A DNA stretch of 64,000 nt, taken from positions 2,108,001 through 2,172,000 of the forward strand of contig NZ_CP042596.1 in assembly GCF_009914315.1 (NCBI RefSeq), in the 5' to 3' direction. Shown here piece by piece: positions 8,148-15,284 of this stretch. Source of the DNA: Granulicella sp. WH15 (GTDB lineage: Bacteria > Acidobacteriota > Terriglobia > Terriglobales > Acidobacteriaceae). How positions within the stretch are numbered: the stretch's first letter is position 1; every line of letters starts with the position of its first letter. The notes under the pieces were generated by a model that saw only the letters and a program-made list of their open reading frames with translations, was not told where the DNA came from and ran no database searches. Made by a program: the position numbers and the translations under genes.

Positions 8148-8731
8148 CACAGAACCCCGGTGCCAGCCTCGGTCTTTGACGACACCACCAGAATCTCCTC
8201 CACCCCATGCGCCTTCTTCAGCGCAGCCACCGACTTTGCCAGCACATTGCCCGAGAGCCGGTCAGCCTTCGTTCCCACCACAAGATAAGGCTTACCCATC
8301 TCCTGCAAATACCGGATCAAAACCGTATCGTTCGCCTGCGGAGGAATGTTCGTATCCACCAGGCAGACCGCCAGCGCCAGCGTCTCGCGCTCAGCCAGAT
8401 AAGGCTCGATAAACTTCGGCCACTCCGCCGATATAGCCTTCGAGATCTTGGCGTACCCGTATCCCGGCAGGTCGGCGAAGATCATCGTCGGTCGCTGCTT
8501 CTTCTTATCGCCCGCGCCCTCGTGCAGCGCGAAGAAGTTGATGGCGCGCGTCCGTCCCGGCGTCGAGGAGGTGTGCGCCTGCTTCGATCCCAGCAAAGCA
8601 TTGATAAGGGAAGACTTACCGACGTTCGAGCGCCCGAGGAAGGCAATCTCCGGAGCCCCATAGGTCTTGGTCTCCCCAGGGAAGTGCGCGGCGTCGGTGG
8701 CGGAGAGAAGAAATACTGGAGTCAGGCGCAT
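8114..8731 (-). CDS. engB: Ribosome biogenesis GTP-binding protein EngB/YsxC/YihA
   Basis: 205 residues. Circularly ordinary TRAFAC GTPase: G1 GRSNVGKSSLINAL (about residues 33-46), G2 region with the conserved TSSTPGRTRAINFF, G3 DLPGYGYAKI, G4 TKADRL and a G5-like SSKTEAG near the end. EngB assists 50S subunit assembly. The C-terminal tail (LWQALRAVLGAV) is encoded by a dispersed type C repeat that also occurs in non-coding DNA elsewhere in the window, so the tail may be a recent change. A minus-strand terminator at 8759-8784 separates it from the upstream lipoprotein gene, so it has its own promoter. Confidence 0.95.
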   Translation of the reverse strand: MRLTPVFLLSATDAAHFPGETKTYGAPEIAFLGRSNVGKSSLINALLGSKQAHTSSTPGRTRAINFFALHEGAGDKKKQRPTMIFADLPGYGYAKISKAISAEWPKFIEPYLAERETLALAVCLVDTNIPPQANDTVLIRYLQEMGKPYLVVGTKADRLSGNVLAKSVAALKKAHGVEEILVVSSKTEAGTGVLWQALRAVLGAV

Positions 8732-8751
8732 CCCTCAAGTGTACCTCTCCG

Positions 8752-8786
8752 CAGACAACAAAGCCCGCGGTATCCGCGGGCCTTGC
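8752..8786 (-). terminator. Terminator after the glycine-zipper lipoprotein gene
   Basis: Stem GCCCGCGG / CCGCGGGC with loop TAT, followed on the minus strand by TTTGTTGTC. It lies 20 bases beyond the stop of the gene at 8806-9633. Confidence 0.75.
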
Positions 8787-8805
8787 TGCTTATGCTCTCT
8801 CAGGT

Positions 8806-9633
8806 CTAGGGAACTCTGATGGATGACACCAGCCGAAAGGTAATCACAGTCTCGGATGGAATCACTACATCGCGGCTTCCGGTAAAGGCACCCGCAGCCG
8901 TACCCGCGCCCGCACCGCTCAGTCCGCCGATCAGCGCGCCCTTGCCGCCGCCCGCGATGCCGCCGATGATGGCTCCCAGTCCAGCGCCGCCTCCGGCAAA
9001 GCCGGCCGTGCGCTTGCCCCGGCCCTTGTTCTCCACCTCGTAGCTGCTGGAGCTGACGCCCTGCCGACCGATTGCGGTCAGGTCGATGGCCAGCGCGCCC
9101 GCGCCCTTGAAGCGCCCCTTGCCCTTCGAGGCCACAACCGTTCCGCTCACCGGGGTTCCCCGGCTAAACACCGTACCGCCGCCCACCGTGGCCACCGGAC
9201 GCTCGAGCACACCCGACCAGCGATCGCCGACCTCGTTCTTGCTGGCGGCCAGAGCCTGGTTCACGCGAATCACTACCGGGGTGCCTGCCTTTACGGTCCT
9301 CAGCACCGGAGCGGGCGGTGGAGCAGGAGCCGCCGCTACAGGGGCCGGAGCCGGAGCCGGCGCGGCCACAGGAGCGGCAGCCGGAGCAGTAGCGGGCGCA
9401 GAAGCCGGAGCAGTCGTGGCCGGAGCTGTCTGTTGCGCAGCGGCAGCCGGAGCCGAGCCCGGCGGATACGTCACCGATCCATCCGGATTGGTCCGTGAGC
9501 CATCGGAGTTCAGCACTCCCTGGGGCTGTGTCGCCGGAGCCGGGCTCGGCGGCGCACTTTTGCATCCGCCAAGCATCATCGCGGCGCTCAAAGCCGCCGT
9601 AGTCAAAACTGCCATCTGTTTCGAGTTCAACAT
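8806..9633 (-). CDS. Lipoprotein with Pro/Ala linker and C-terminal glycine zipper
   Basis: 275 residues from an ATG at 9633, preceded by GGAGAAG. The N-terminus is a lipoprotein signal ending in a LGGC lipobox (Cys about residue 24). A low-complexity Pro/Ala-rich linker follows (about 60-105), then a beta-rich domain (GTPVVIRVNQALA, RGTPVSGTVVASKGKGRF) and a glycine-zipper stretch (GGGAGLGAIIGGIAGGGKGA, about 215-250) that probably inserts in a membrane, ending in VVIPSETVITFRL. The same domain order occurs in the protein at 22987-23877, so the two are paralogues. An upstream in-frame ATG at 9780 would put 49 non-signal residues ahead and was not used. Function unknown; an outer-membrane role is inferred. 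Confidence 0.8.
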   Translation of the reverse strand: MLNSKQMAVLTTAALSAAMMLGGCKSAPPSPAPATQPQGVLNSDGSRTNPDGSVTYPPGSAPAAAAQQTAPATTAPASAPATAPAAAPVAAPAPAPAPVAAAPAPPPAPVLRTVKAGTPVVIRVNQALAASKNEVGDRWSGVLERPVATVGGGTVFSRGTPVSGTVVASKGKGRFKGAGALAIDLTAIGRQGVSSSSYEVENKGRGKRTAGFAGGGAGLGAIIGGIAGGGKGALIGGLSGAGAGTAAGAFTGSRDVVIPSETVITFRLVSSIRVP

Positions 9634-9828
9634 ATCTTCTCCGTTCTTCAAGCCTGAACCATGATCGGGATCTCTGCGGACCGGGCTACCTTTTGGGTAG
9701 ATGACCTCCGGCCCGTTCAAGTTGTCCTGTTCCAGCAGGGCCATCATATACGCAGCGGAGGATGCTTTCACCCACAACAAAATCCTTCATCCAAGGTTCA
9801 AGCAACGAGAAAGGATGAGGTGCCTGCT

Positions 9829-10170
9829 ATGAAACTGAACCGTTTTTTTCTCCCCACGGTGGCCGCGATGGCGATATCGCTGGTCGGTTGTAGTCACCCC
9901 ATACAGCCGTACTACCCGCCTCCACCGCCTCCTCCATCCAACGCGCCCGTGCCGCAACTGGTGGAGATGGCCGAGAGCAACGGCTTCCGGGCTGGCGTCG
10001 ATGACGGTGCGCACGATGCCTATACGGCGGCCGGTTACGCTCCACGGAGCAACATCCGTTTCCGCAAGGCTCCCGGTTACGACCCCAACTACGGCCCGCG
10101 CGGACCTTACGTGCAGTACTTTCGGGGTGCATACCTGCGCGGCTACGACAAGGGCTTCTACCATCGCTGA
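9829..10170 (+). CDS. Small lipoprotein with proline-rich mature N-terminus
   Basis: 113 residues from the ATG at 9829, with GGATGAGG upstream. The signal peptide ends in a lipobox ISLVGC (Cys about residue 21). Seven consecutive prolines follow (PYYPPPPPPP), then a short conserved-looking domain with GFRAGVDDGAHDAYTAAGY and YFRGAYLRGYDKGFYHR, rich in Tyr, Gly and Arg. This resembles small acidobacterial envelope lipoproteins of unknown function. It is divergent from the glycine-zipper lipoprotein gene, so the 195-bp spacer should hold both promoters. Confidence 0.75.
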   Translation: MKLNRFFLPTVAAMAISLVGCSHPIQPYYPPPPPPPSNAPVPQLVEMAESNGFRAGVDDGAHDAYTAAGYAPRSNIRFRKAPGYDPNYGPRGPYVQYFRGAYLRGYDKGFYHR

Positions 10171-10223
10171 CAGTTCAAGGCAGGCAGCCGCGCTATAATC
10201 CGGCAGAAGCTACACCAACTCCC

Positions 10224-12587
10224 ATGGGGACCCAGAGCTGTATCTACCCCACAAGTCTTCTGCGCGCGCTGCTGTCCGTCGCCTTCCTCGCGACGGCACT
10301 GGCTTTGGTCGCCAATGCCCAAACAGCGCAGCAGGCACTCGCAGTGCCTCTGCTGCTGCCCAGCGCCTTGGCCTACGACGCGCGGGGCAACCTCTACTTC
10401 ACCGAGACAGCCAATCACGATGTTCGCTGCGTCGATACCTCCGGCGTCCTGACGACCGTGGCGGGCACAGGCGTGCAGGGCTTCGAGGGCGATGGCGGCG
10501 CGGCGACCTCGGCTCTGCTGGACTCGCCCGCCGGGCTGGCGATCACATCGAGCGGCACCCTCTACATCGCCGACACGCACAATCACCGCATTCGCCGCGT
10601 CGATGGCGTTACGAGGGCAATCACGACGTACGCCGGAACGGGCACCGCCAGCTTCTCCGGCGACGGATCGCTGGCCACCGCCGCCACGCTCAACCTGCCC
10701 ACGGCCCTCGCGCTCGACAGCTCCGGCAACCTCTTCGTGGCGGATACCCAGAACCACCGCATCCGCCGCATCGACGCGGTCTCGGGGATCATCACGACGG
10801 TAGCGGGCGACGGCACCCAGGGCTTTGCCGGTAGCTCGCTGGACAGCCCCTCCGGGTTGGCCGTCTCCTCGTCGGGCGACCTCTTTCTGGCAGACACGCA
10901 CAACCACCGCATCCTTCGTCTCGACCACCTGACCGGCTCGATTACCACGTTGGCCGGGAACGGCCTGCCCGGCTTCTCCGGCGACGGAGCTTCCGCCGCT
11001 GCGGCCACGCTGGCTCTGCCGCACGGCCTGAGCGTCGATGCCGCCGGAAACCTCTACCTCTCCGATTCCAGCAACCACCGCATCCGCCGCGTGGACGCCA
11101 GTACCGGCCTCATCACGACGGTAGCGGGGGATGGCACCCAGGGCTTCACCGGCGATGGAACCTCGGCCCTTACTGCTTCACTCGACTCCCCCCGCGCCGT
11201 CGGGCTTTCGTCCGGCGCGCTGGTCACGCTGGCCGATTCGGCTAACCAGCGTGTCCGCCAGCTCGACGCATCTGGCGAGATCCGTACGGTCGCCGGGTTG
11301 AGCACCGCTGCGAGCAGCGTCCTGACGCTTTCTGCTCCATCTGGAGTTGTGTATGGCAGCGGCGCAGTGACGGCGAGCCTTGCGGACAGCACCGCCACCG
11401 GTTCCATCACTCTCTTTGACACCACCGTCTCCCTTGGAACCGAGCCGCTCACGCAGGGCAGCGCCAGCTTTTCAACGAACACCCTATCAGCCACCAGCCA
11501 TCACCTGAGCGCGAGCTACACAGGCGACGCCACTCACTCCGCTACTACCTCCGCGCCGCTCGTGCTGACGATCTCGCCCGCTCCGCTGCGGGCTACACCG
11601 GCCGCAGTGTCGGTCTCCTATGGAGCGCCGATCCCCACGCTGACCGGGACTCTGACAGGGCTGCTGGCGCAGGACTCCACCGCCGTAACCGTCGCCTATT
11701 CCACCTCGGCGGCGCAGCTCTCGCCTGTAGGAAGCTACCCCATCACGGCTGCTTTGTCTGGGACGTCGGCGGGGAACTATGCCCTGACCACGGCTCCAGC
11801 TTCAATGACGATCACTCAGGCTCCAGCCACGGTTACGATCAGCCTGGGGAGCGCGACTATTGCCGCTGGAAGTCAGTCGACGGTCTCGGCGAAGGTTGTA
11901 TCGAGCACGTCGGGCGTCCCTACCGGCGCTATCACTCTACTTGACGGCGGGAAGGCCATTGCGACGGCGACGCTCGCGGGTGGGAGTGCCAGCTTTGCGC
12001 CACAGACGTTTGTCTCCGGCAGCCACACGCTCTCGGCGAGCTACGCGGGGGATGGCAACTTCCTTGCCGCGTCCAGCGCGCCTGTGGTGGAGACGGTGGG
12101 GGCAGCACCGGCTTCGGACTTCTCACTGGTCTCGACCGGTCCGTCGAGCGTCGCGGTCCCGGCTGGGAATCCAGCCAGCTTTGCCTTCTCGGTTGCAACC
12201 ACCGGCCCCGCGCTCTCCAGCCCAATCCTGCTGAGCGTGAGCGGCCTGCCGCCCGGAGCTACGGCGAGCTTCAATCCGGCGTATCTGCCGCCGGGGAGCT
12301 TTCCTGCCAGCTTCCAACTGACGATCCAGACGGTGACCCTTGCGATGCGGTACACGATTGGGGGCACGATTGCCCTGGCATTGCTGCTCTTTGTGGGGCC
12401 TCGGCGGCGGAGGCGAGCGGTGCTGATGGGGCTTGTGCTGACCTTGACTGCGTGCGGGGACCGGGTGAATCAGGGCGATGCGACACGGGCGGTCAAGAGC
12501 TACGCCATGACCGTTACGGGGACGGCTACGGCTCCTGACGGCAGTACGCTGGTGCACACGACAACGGTGATGCTGAATTTACAGTAG
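10224..12587 (+). CDS. NHL-repeat / bacterial Ig-like secreted protein
   Basis: 787 residues. A hydrophobic leader (about residues 12-33, ending VANAQ) directs export. Residues 40-360 hold about six NHL-type repeats with recurring words (GNLYFTETANH, IADTHNHRIRRVD, TVAGTGVQGFEGDG), forming a beta-propeller. Residues 370-660 hold Ig-like units (LTYGSG/VSVSYGAPIPTLTGT, GSHTLSASYAGDGNF) of the Big_3/MBG type. A hydrophobic segment (IGGTIALALLLFVG) followed by RRRRR near residue 710 looks like a membrane anchor. A lipobox-like TLTAC follows, then 50 residues more. This architecture is common in Acidobacteriota surface proteins and probably binds an external ligand. The ligand is unknown. Confidence 0.85.
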   Translation: MGTQSCIYPTSLLRALLSVAFLATALALVANAQTAQQALAVPLLLPSALAYDARGNLYFTETANHDVRCVDTSGVLTTVAGTGVQGFEGDGGAATSALLDSPAGLAITSSGTLYIADTHNHRIRRVDGVTRAITTYAGTGTASFSGDGSLATAATLNLPTALALDSSGNLFVADTQNHRIRRIDAVSGIITTVAGDGTQGFAGSSLDSPSGLAVSSSGDLFLADTHNHRILRLDHLTGSITTLAGNGLPGFSGDGASAAAATLALPHGLSVDAAGNLYLSDSSNHRIRRVDASTGLITTVAGDGTQGFTGDGTSALTASLDSPRAVGLSSGALVTLADSANQRVRQLDASGEIRTVAGLSTAASSVLTLSAPSGVVYGSGAVTASLADSTATGSITLFDTTVSLGTEPLTQGSASFSTNTLSATSHHLSASYTGDATHSATTSAPLVLTISPAPLRATPAAVSVSYGAPIPTLTGTLTGLLAQDSTAVTVAYSTSAAQLSPVGSYPITAALSGTSAGNYALTTAPASMTITQAPATVTISLGSATIAAGSQSTVSAKVVSSTSGVPTGAITLLDGGKAIATATLAGGSASFAPQTFVSGSHTLSASYAGDGNFLAASSAPVVETVGAAPASDFSLVSTGPSSVAVPAGNPASFAFSVATTGPALSSPILLSVSGLPPGATASFNPAYLPPGSFPASFQLTIQTVTLAMRYTIGGTIALALLLFVGPRRRRRAVLMGLVLTLTACGDRVNQGDATRAVKSYAMTVTGTATAPDGSTLVHTTTVMLNLQ

Positions 12588-12590
12588 GAG

Positions 12591-13088
12591 TTAATCTTCG
12601 AGCGGCAACTGCTCCCGCGACATAAGGAAGATCACTCCGAGGCCGACAAACAGAACCAGCCCCTCCACCCGCTCCGAGCGGACATGGAGCTTGTCGAAGT
12701 GGGCGCGGGCGGGGTTGTCCTTGGGGACAGACTCGATGGGTGCGCCGATGCTGTCGCGGTCGTGGTCCATGGTGGGCAGCACGCTGACCTGGAGATAAGC
12801 GGTCGCGGCCAGCATGATGACGGCCAGGACGAACTCCAGCTCGTAGCGGCCACGCGCACGCATGGGCGCGCCGCGGAAGATAAGGGCTGTGGCGATGCAG
12901 AACAAGGCTCCGCAGACCAGCCCGACGATGTGGAAGGGATGCAGCACCGCGCCCACGAGCATTCCGGCCTCGTGGATGGATGGCAACGTGTGGAAGGCTA
13001 TGGGTGCGAGCAGGAAGGCGAAGAAGATAAGGCCTCCTACCCACACCACCATCGTGAGTAGCTGGACGATGCGCAGGAGGCCTTGCAT
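12591..13088 (-). CDS. DUF4149-type membrane protein
   Basis: 165 residues with four hydrophobic segments (LLTMVVWVGGLIFFAFLL, FHIVGLVCGALFCIATALIF, FVLAVIMLAATAYLQ, VEGLVLFVGLGVIFLM). The final part has the HFDKLHVRSERVEG pattern typical of DUF4149/TMEM205-like proteins. Its start abuts the stop of the upstream gene, so it is the last gene of the ccm operon. Function unknown. Location next to cytochrome c maturation genes suggests a membrane role but does not prove one. Confidence 0.75.
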   Translation of the reverse strand: MQGLLRIVQLLTMVVWVGGLIFFAFLLAPIAFHTLPSIHEAGMLVGAVLHPFHIVGLVCGALFCIATALIFRGAPMRARGRYELEFVLAVIMLAATAYLQVSVLPTMDHDRDSIGAPIESVPKDNPARAHFDKLHVRSERVEGLVLFVGLGVIFLMSREQLPLED

Positions 13089-14414
13089 CTACTCTCCCGC
13101 CTCGGCTGCGGGGACGCCGGTACGGGCCAGGGCGCGGCGCAGGACGGTGTCGAGCGCGGCCTTCAGCTCGGTGTACTCGGCCTCGGTGATCCGGCCCTGA
13201 AGCCGGTCGGTCTCGGCGGCGAATAGCTCGTCGCGGAGCACCTGTAGGGGGCTGACGGAGGTTGGCTGCAAGCGCGAAGCCGAGGGCGAGACCGCAGCAG
13301 CAGAGCCCGAGGGGCTGCGCAGCATCAGGCCGGCGGCAGCGGCGAGCAGCAGGCCGAGGCCGCCGATCGTCCACCACTTGTACTTGGCCCACGGGTCCAG
13401 ATTGCCTTCGGAGTCGAGCGGTGCTCCGAGGCCCTTGCCGCCAGCGGTGTCGGCGCGCATCTGGGCGCTGGCCTGCGCGGGCGTCAGGTTGGGATCTCCG
13501 GCGCTGCCGGGAGCAGGACCACCGGAGGCGTCACCGCCACCCTGGCCTCCGCCCTGCTGGCCGGAGTCGCGCGGCAACTGGCCTGAGCCGCTGACCGTGA
13601 ACGAGAGCGGTTGCGAGGGCTGGACGTTCTGCGCCACGTAGGTCTGGGCGTTCACCTCGTCGTTGACGGGGTTGTACGGCGTGGATGCGCTGGGCTTGAA
13701 GGCCATGCTCTTCGGCATCATGATGGCGATGGTGCCGGTGGTGGCCACGGGGCGCGGCGAGAAGGTGAAGGAGTCCTTATAGGGCAGCCGGTAGGTGATC
13801 TGGAACTGCGTCTCGCCGGGCCGGATGGGGAAGATAAAGGTGTAGTGGTTGGGTTCGCCGAGCGGCACGGGCGGTGCCTGCACGGGCATCCCGTTGGGCG
13901 CGAGCGCGGCCGAACCCTGGATAACTGCTCCGGCGGGCAGGTAGAACTCGAACGGGCGGTCGGAGAACTGGGTCATCGGCGGCGACGACTCGTTCTTGAC
14001 GAAGTAGTGTTCGACCACGGTGAGGCCCTGGCCGCCGCCGTCGGTCTGGATGCGCATGACGTCGGCTTCGATGGAGATGCCGTCGACCTTGGGCTTGGCG
14101 TTGAAGACCTCAAGCTCGACCGACTGCGTGCCCGGAGGCGCGGGGCGGAAGTAGTTGGCCTTGTCGTGGGTGACGCGGACCAGGTGCAGGCCGGGGTCAG
14201 GCACGTCGAGCGTGAAGCGGCCCTTGGCGTCGGTCTTGGTGTGGGTGGACTCCTGCATCCCCTGCTGTAGACGGATGAGGGTGACCTCGTCTCCGGCGGC
14301 GGGCTTGTTGGTCGTCTTGTTGGTGACGACGCCGGTGAGGGTATCGGCCAGCGCGGCGGCGGGCGCAAGGCTGAGGGCGCAGAGCAGGAGGGCGGGGATT
14401 CGTCTGAAAGTCAC
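13089..14414 (-). CDS. Exported carboxypeptidase-regulatory-like (Cna-B-type) domain protein with C-terminal membrane helix
   Basis: 441 residues. A signal peptide ends at AALADT (about residue 23). The first domain (DTLTGVVTNKTTNKPAAGDEV...DAKGRFTLDVPDPG) is a carboxypeptidase-regulatory-like/Cna-B beta-sandwich. A second beta-rich domain follows (PFEFYLPAGAVI, FPIRPGETQFQITYRLPY). A Gly/Ser-rich linker, a transmembrane helix (WTIGGLGLLLAAAAGLML, about 345-362) and a cytoplasmic tail with a SHOCT-like pattern (LQGRITEAEYTELKAALD) complete it. It lies 43 bp behind the CcmI-like gene, on the same strand. Proteins of this build accompany ccm genes in other Acidobacteriota, as I recall, but their role is not known. 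Confidence 0.75.
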   Translation of the reverse strand: MTFRRIPALLLCALSLAPAAALADTLTGVVTNKTTNKPAAGDEVTLIRLQQGMQESTHTKTDAKGRFTLDVPDPGLHLVRVTHDKANYFRPAPPGTQSVELEVFNAKPKVDGISIEADVMRIQTDGGGQGLTVVEHYFVKNESSPPMTQFSDRPFEFYLPAGAVIQGSAALAPNGMPVQAPPVPLGEPNHYTFIFPIRPGETQFQITYRLPYKDSFTFSPRPVATTGTIAIMMPKSMAFKPSASTPYNPVNDEVNAQTYVAQNVQPSQPLSFTVSGSGQLPRDSGQQGGGQGGGDASGGPAPGSAGDPNLTPAQASAQMRADTAGGKGLGAPLDSEGNLDPWAKYKWWTIGGLGLLLAAAAGLMLRSPSGSAAAVSPSASRLQPTSVSPLQVLRDELFAAETDRLQGRITEAEYTELKAALDTVLRRALARTGVPAAEAGE

Positions 14415-14457
14415 GCTGTAAGTTTACCTTTATGTCGTTTGCGGGGCCGGATACGGG

Positions 14458-14766
14458 TTAGCGGGAACGGCCGATGGGGTTGCTGCGGCCGGTGATGCCG
14501 CGGGCTTCGAGGCGTTCCATCTCGGCGATGACCGAGGCGGCTTCGTCTTCGAGCGCGGCGCGCTGCTCGGCATAGTCGGCCTCGGGATACTTACCCGCGA
14601 GGTACTCGAAGTTGAGGTCGCGAAGGTTCTCGTAGACGGACTCCTTGCGCTCGCGCAGGTAGTCGACGCGGGTCTTGTCGGCCTGGACGAAGGGATTGCG
14701 CTCGGGCCAGAAGATATAGGCAAAGCAGCCGAGGACGAGGATGCAACCGGCAATGAGGCTATTCAT
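14458..14766 (-). CDS. CcmI-like N-terminal membrane protein
   Basis: 102 residues: one N-terminal transmembrane helix (LIAGCILVLGCFAYIFW) and a charged, probably coiled-coil remainder (YLRERKESVYENLRDLNFEYLAGKYPEADYAEQRAALEDEA). The pattern 'L..L..e...GK.s..dY...R..L..E' is that of the N-terminal part of CcmI, which presents apocytochrome c to the CcmF/H ligase. The TPR half of CcmI is missing. Its ATG overlaps the ccmH stop by one base, so translation is likely coupled. A CcmI-like role is inferred from context and this pattern. Confidence 0.7.
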   Translation of the reverse strand: MNSLIAGCILVLGCFAYIFWPERNPFVQADKTRVDYLRERKESVYENLRDLNFEYLAGKYPEADYAEQRAALEDEAASVIAEMERLEARGITGRSNPIGRSR

Positions 14767-15284
14767 CAGTACTCCGTTTCACGGCGGATGCGGGCTTTGA
14801 GGGCATCCGAACTCGCGTCGTCGATGGGGGCTGCGGTGGCGGCCGCCGGTTGCAGCCCGGCACGCTTGCGATACCAGCTACGGACGACGTAGGCGGTGCC
14901 GATGGTGGCAAGCAGGAAGACGGCGATGGGGATGATCCAGGCGACATCATCGAAGCCGCCTCGGATGGGAGCGGCGAGAACCGTGGCTCCATACTTGGCG
15001 ACGAACCAGTTGAGGATCTGGGAGTCGAGGCCAGGGGTTCCGCCTGCGCCGGGGGGGTGGGCGGAGACTTGCTCGCGCAGTTCGCCGATCATGCGCTCGG
15101 AGTCGGGGCAGCCGACGTGATTGCACTCGAGCAGGATCTGGCCGCAGCTACAGACGCACATCATCTGGTGGCCGAGCTTGCCGAAGCGCGCGCTGGGGTC
15201 GGGCGCCGCGCCAAGCATAGCCACGGCGAGCAGGCAGGCGGTCAGGCTGAAGAGCCAACGGCGGAGTTTAGGTTGTTTACGCAT
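14766..15284 (-). CDS. ccmH: Cytochrome c maturation protein CcmH/CcmL
   Basis: 172 residues. A signal anchor (WLFSLTACLLAVAML) precedes the redox domain, and a second membrane helix (DDVAWIIPIAVFLLATIGTAYVV) follows. CcmH reduces or carries apocytochrome c for haem ligation in the periplasm. The usual LRCxxCQ is here replaced by C-V-C-S-C-G-Q, followed by LLECNHVGC, so no CxxC spacing is present in the core motif. The rest fits: SERMIGELREQV and ILNWFVAKYG match the conserved 'iv.yf..kYG' segment. The gene overlaps ccmF by eight bases upstream and the CcmI-like gene by one base downstream. Confidence 0.85.
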   Translation of the reverse strand: MRKQPKLRRWLFSLTACLLAVAMLGAAPDPSARFGKLGHQMMCVCSCGQILLECNHVGCPDSERMIGELREQVSAHPPGAGGTPGLDSQILNWFVAKYGATVLAAPIRGGFDDVAWIIPIAVFLLATIGTAYVVRSWYRKRAGLQPAAATAAPIDDASSDALKARIRRETEY

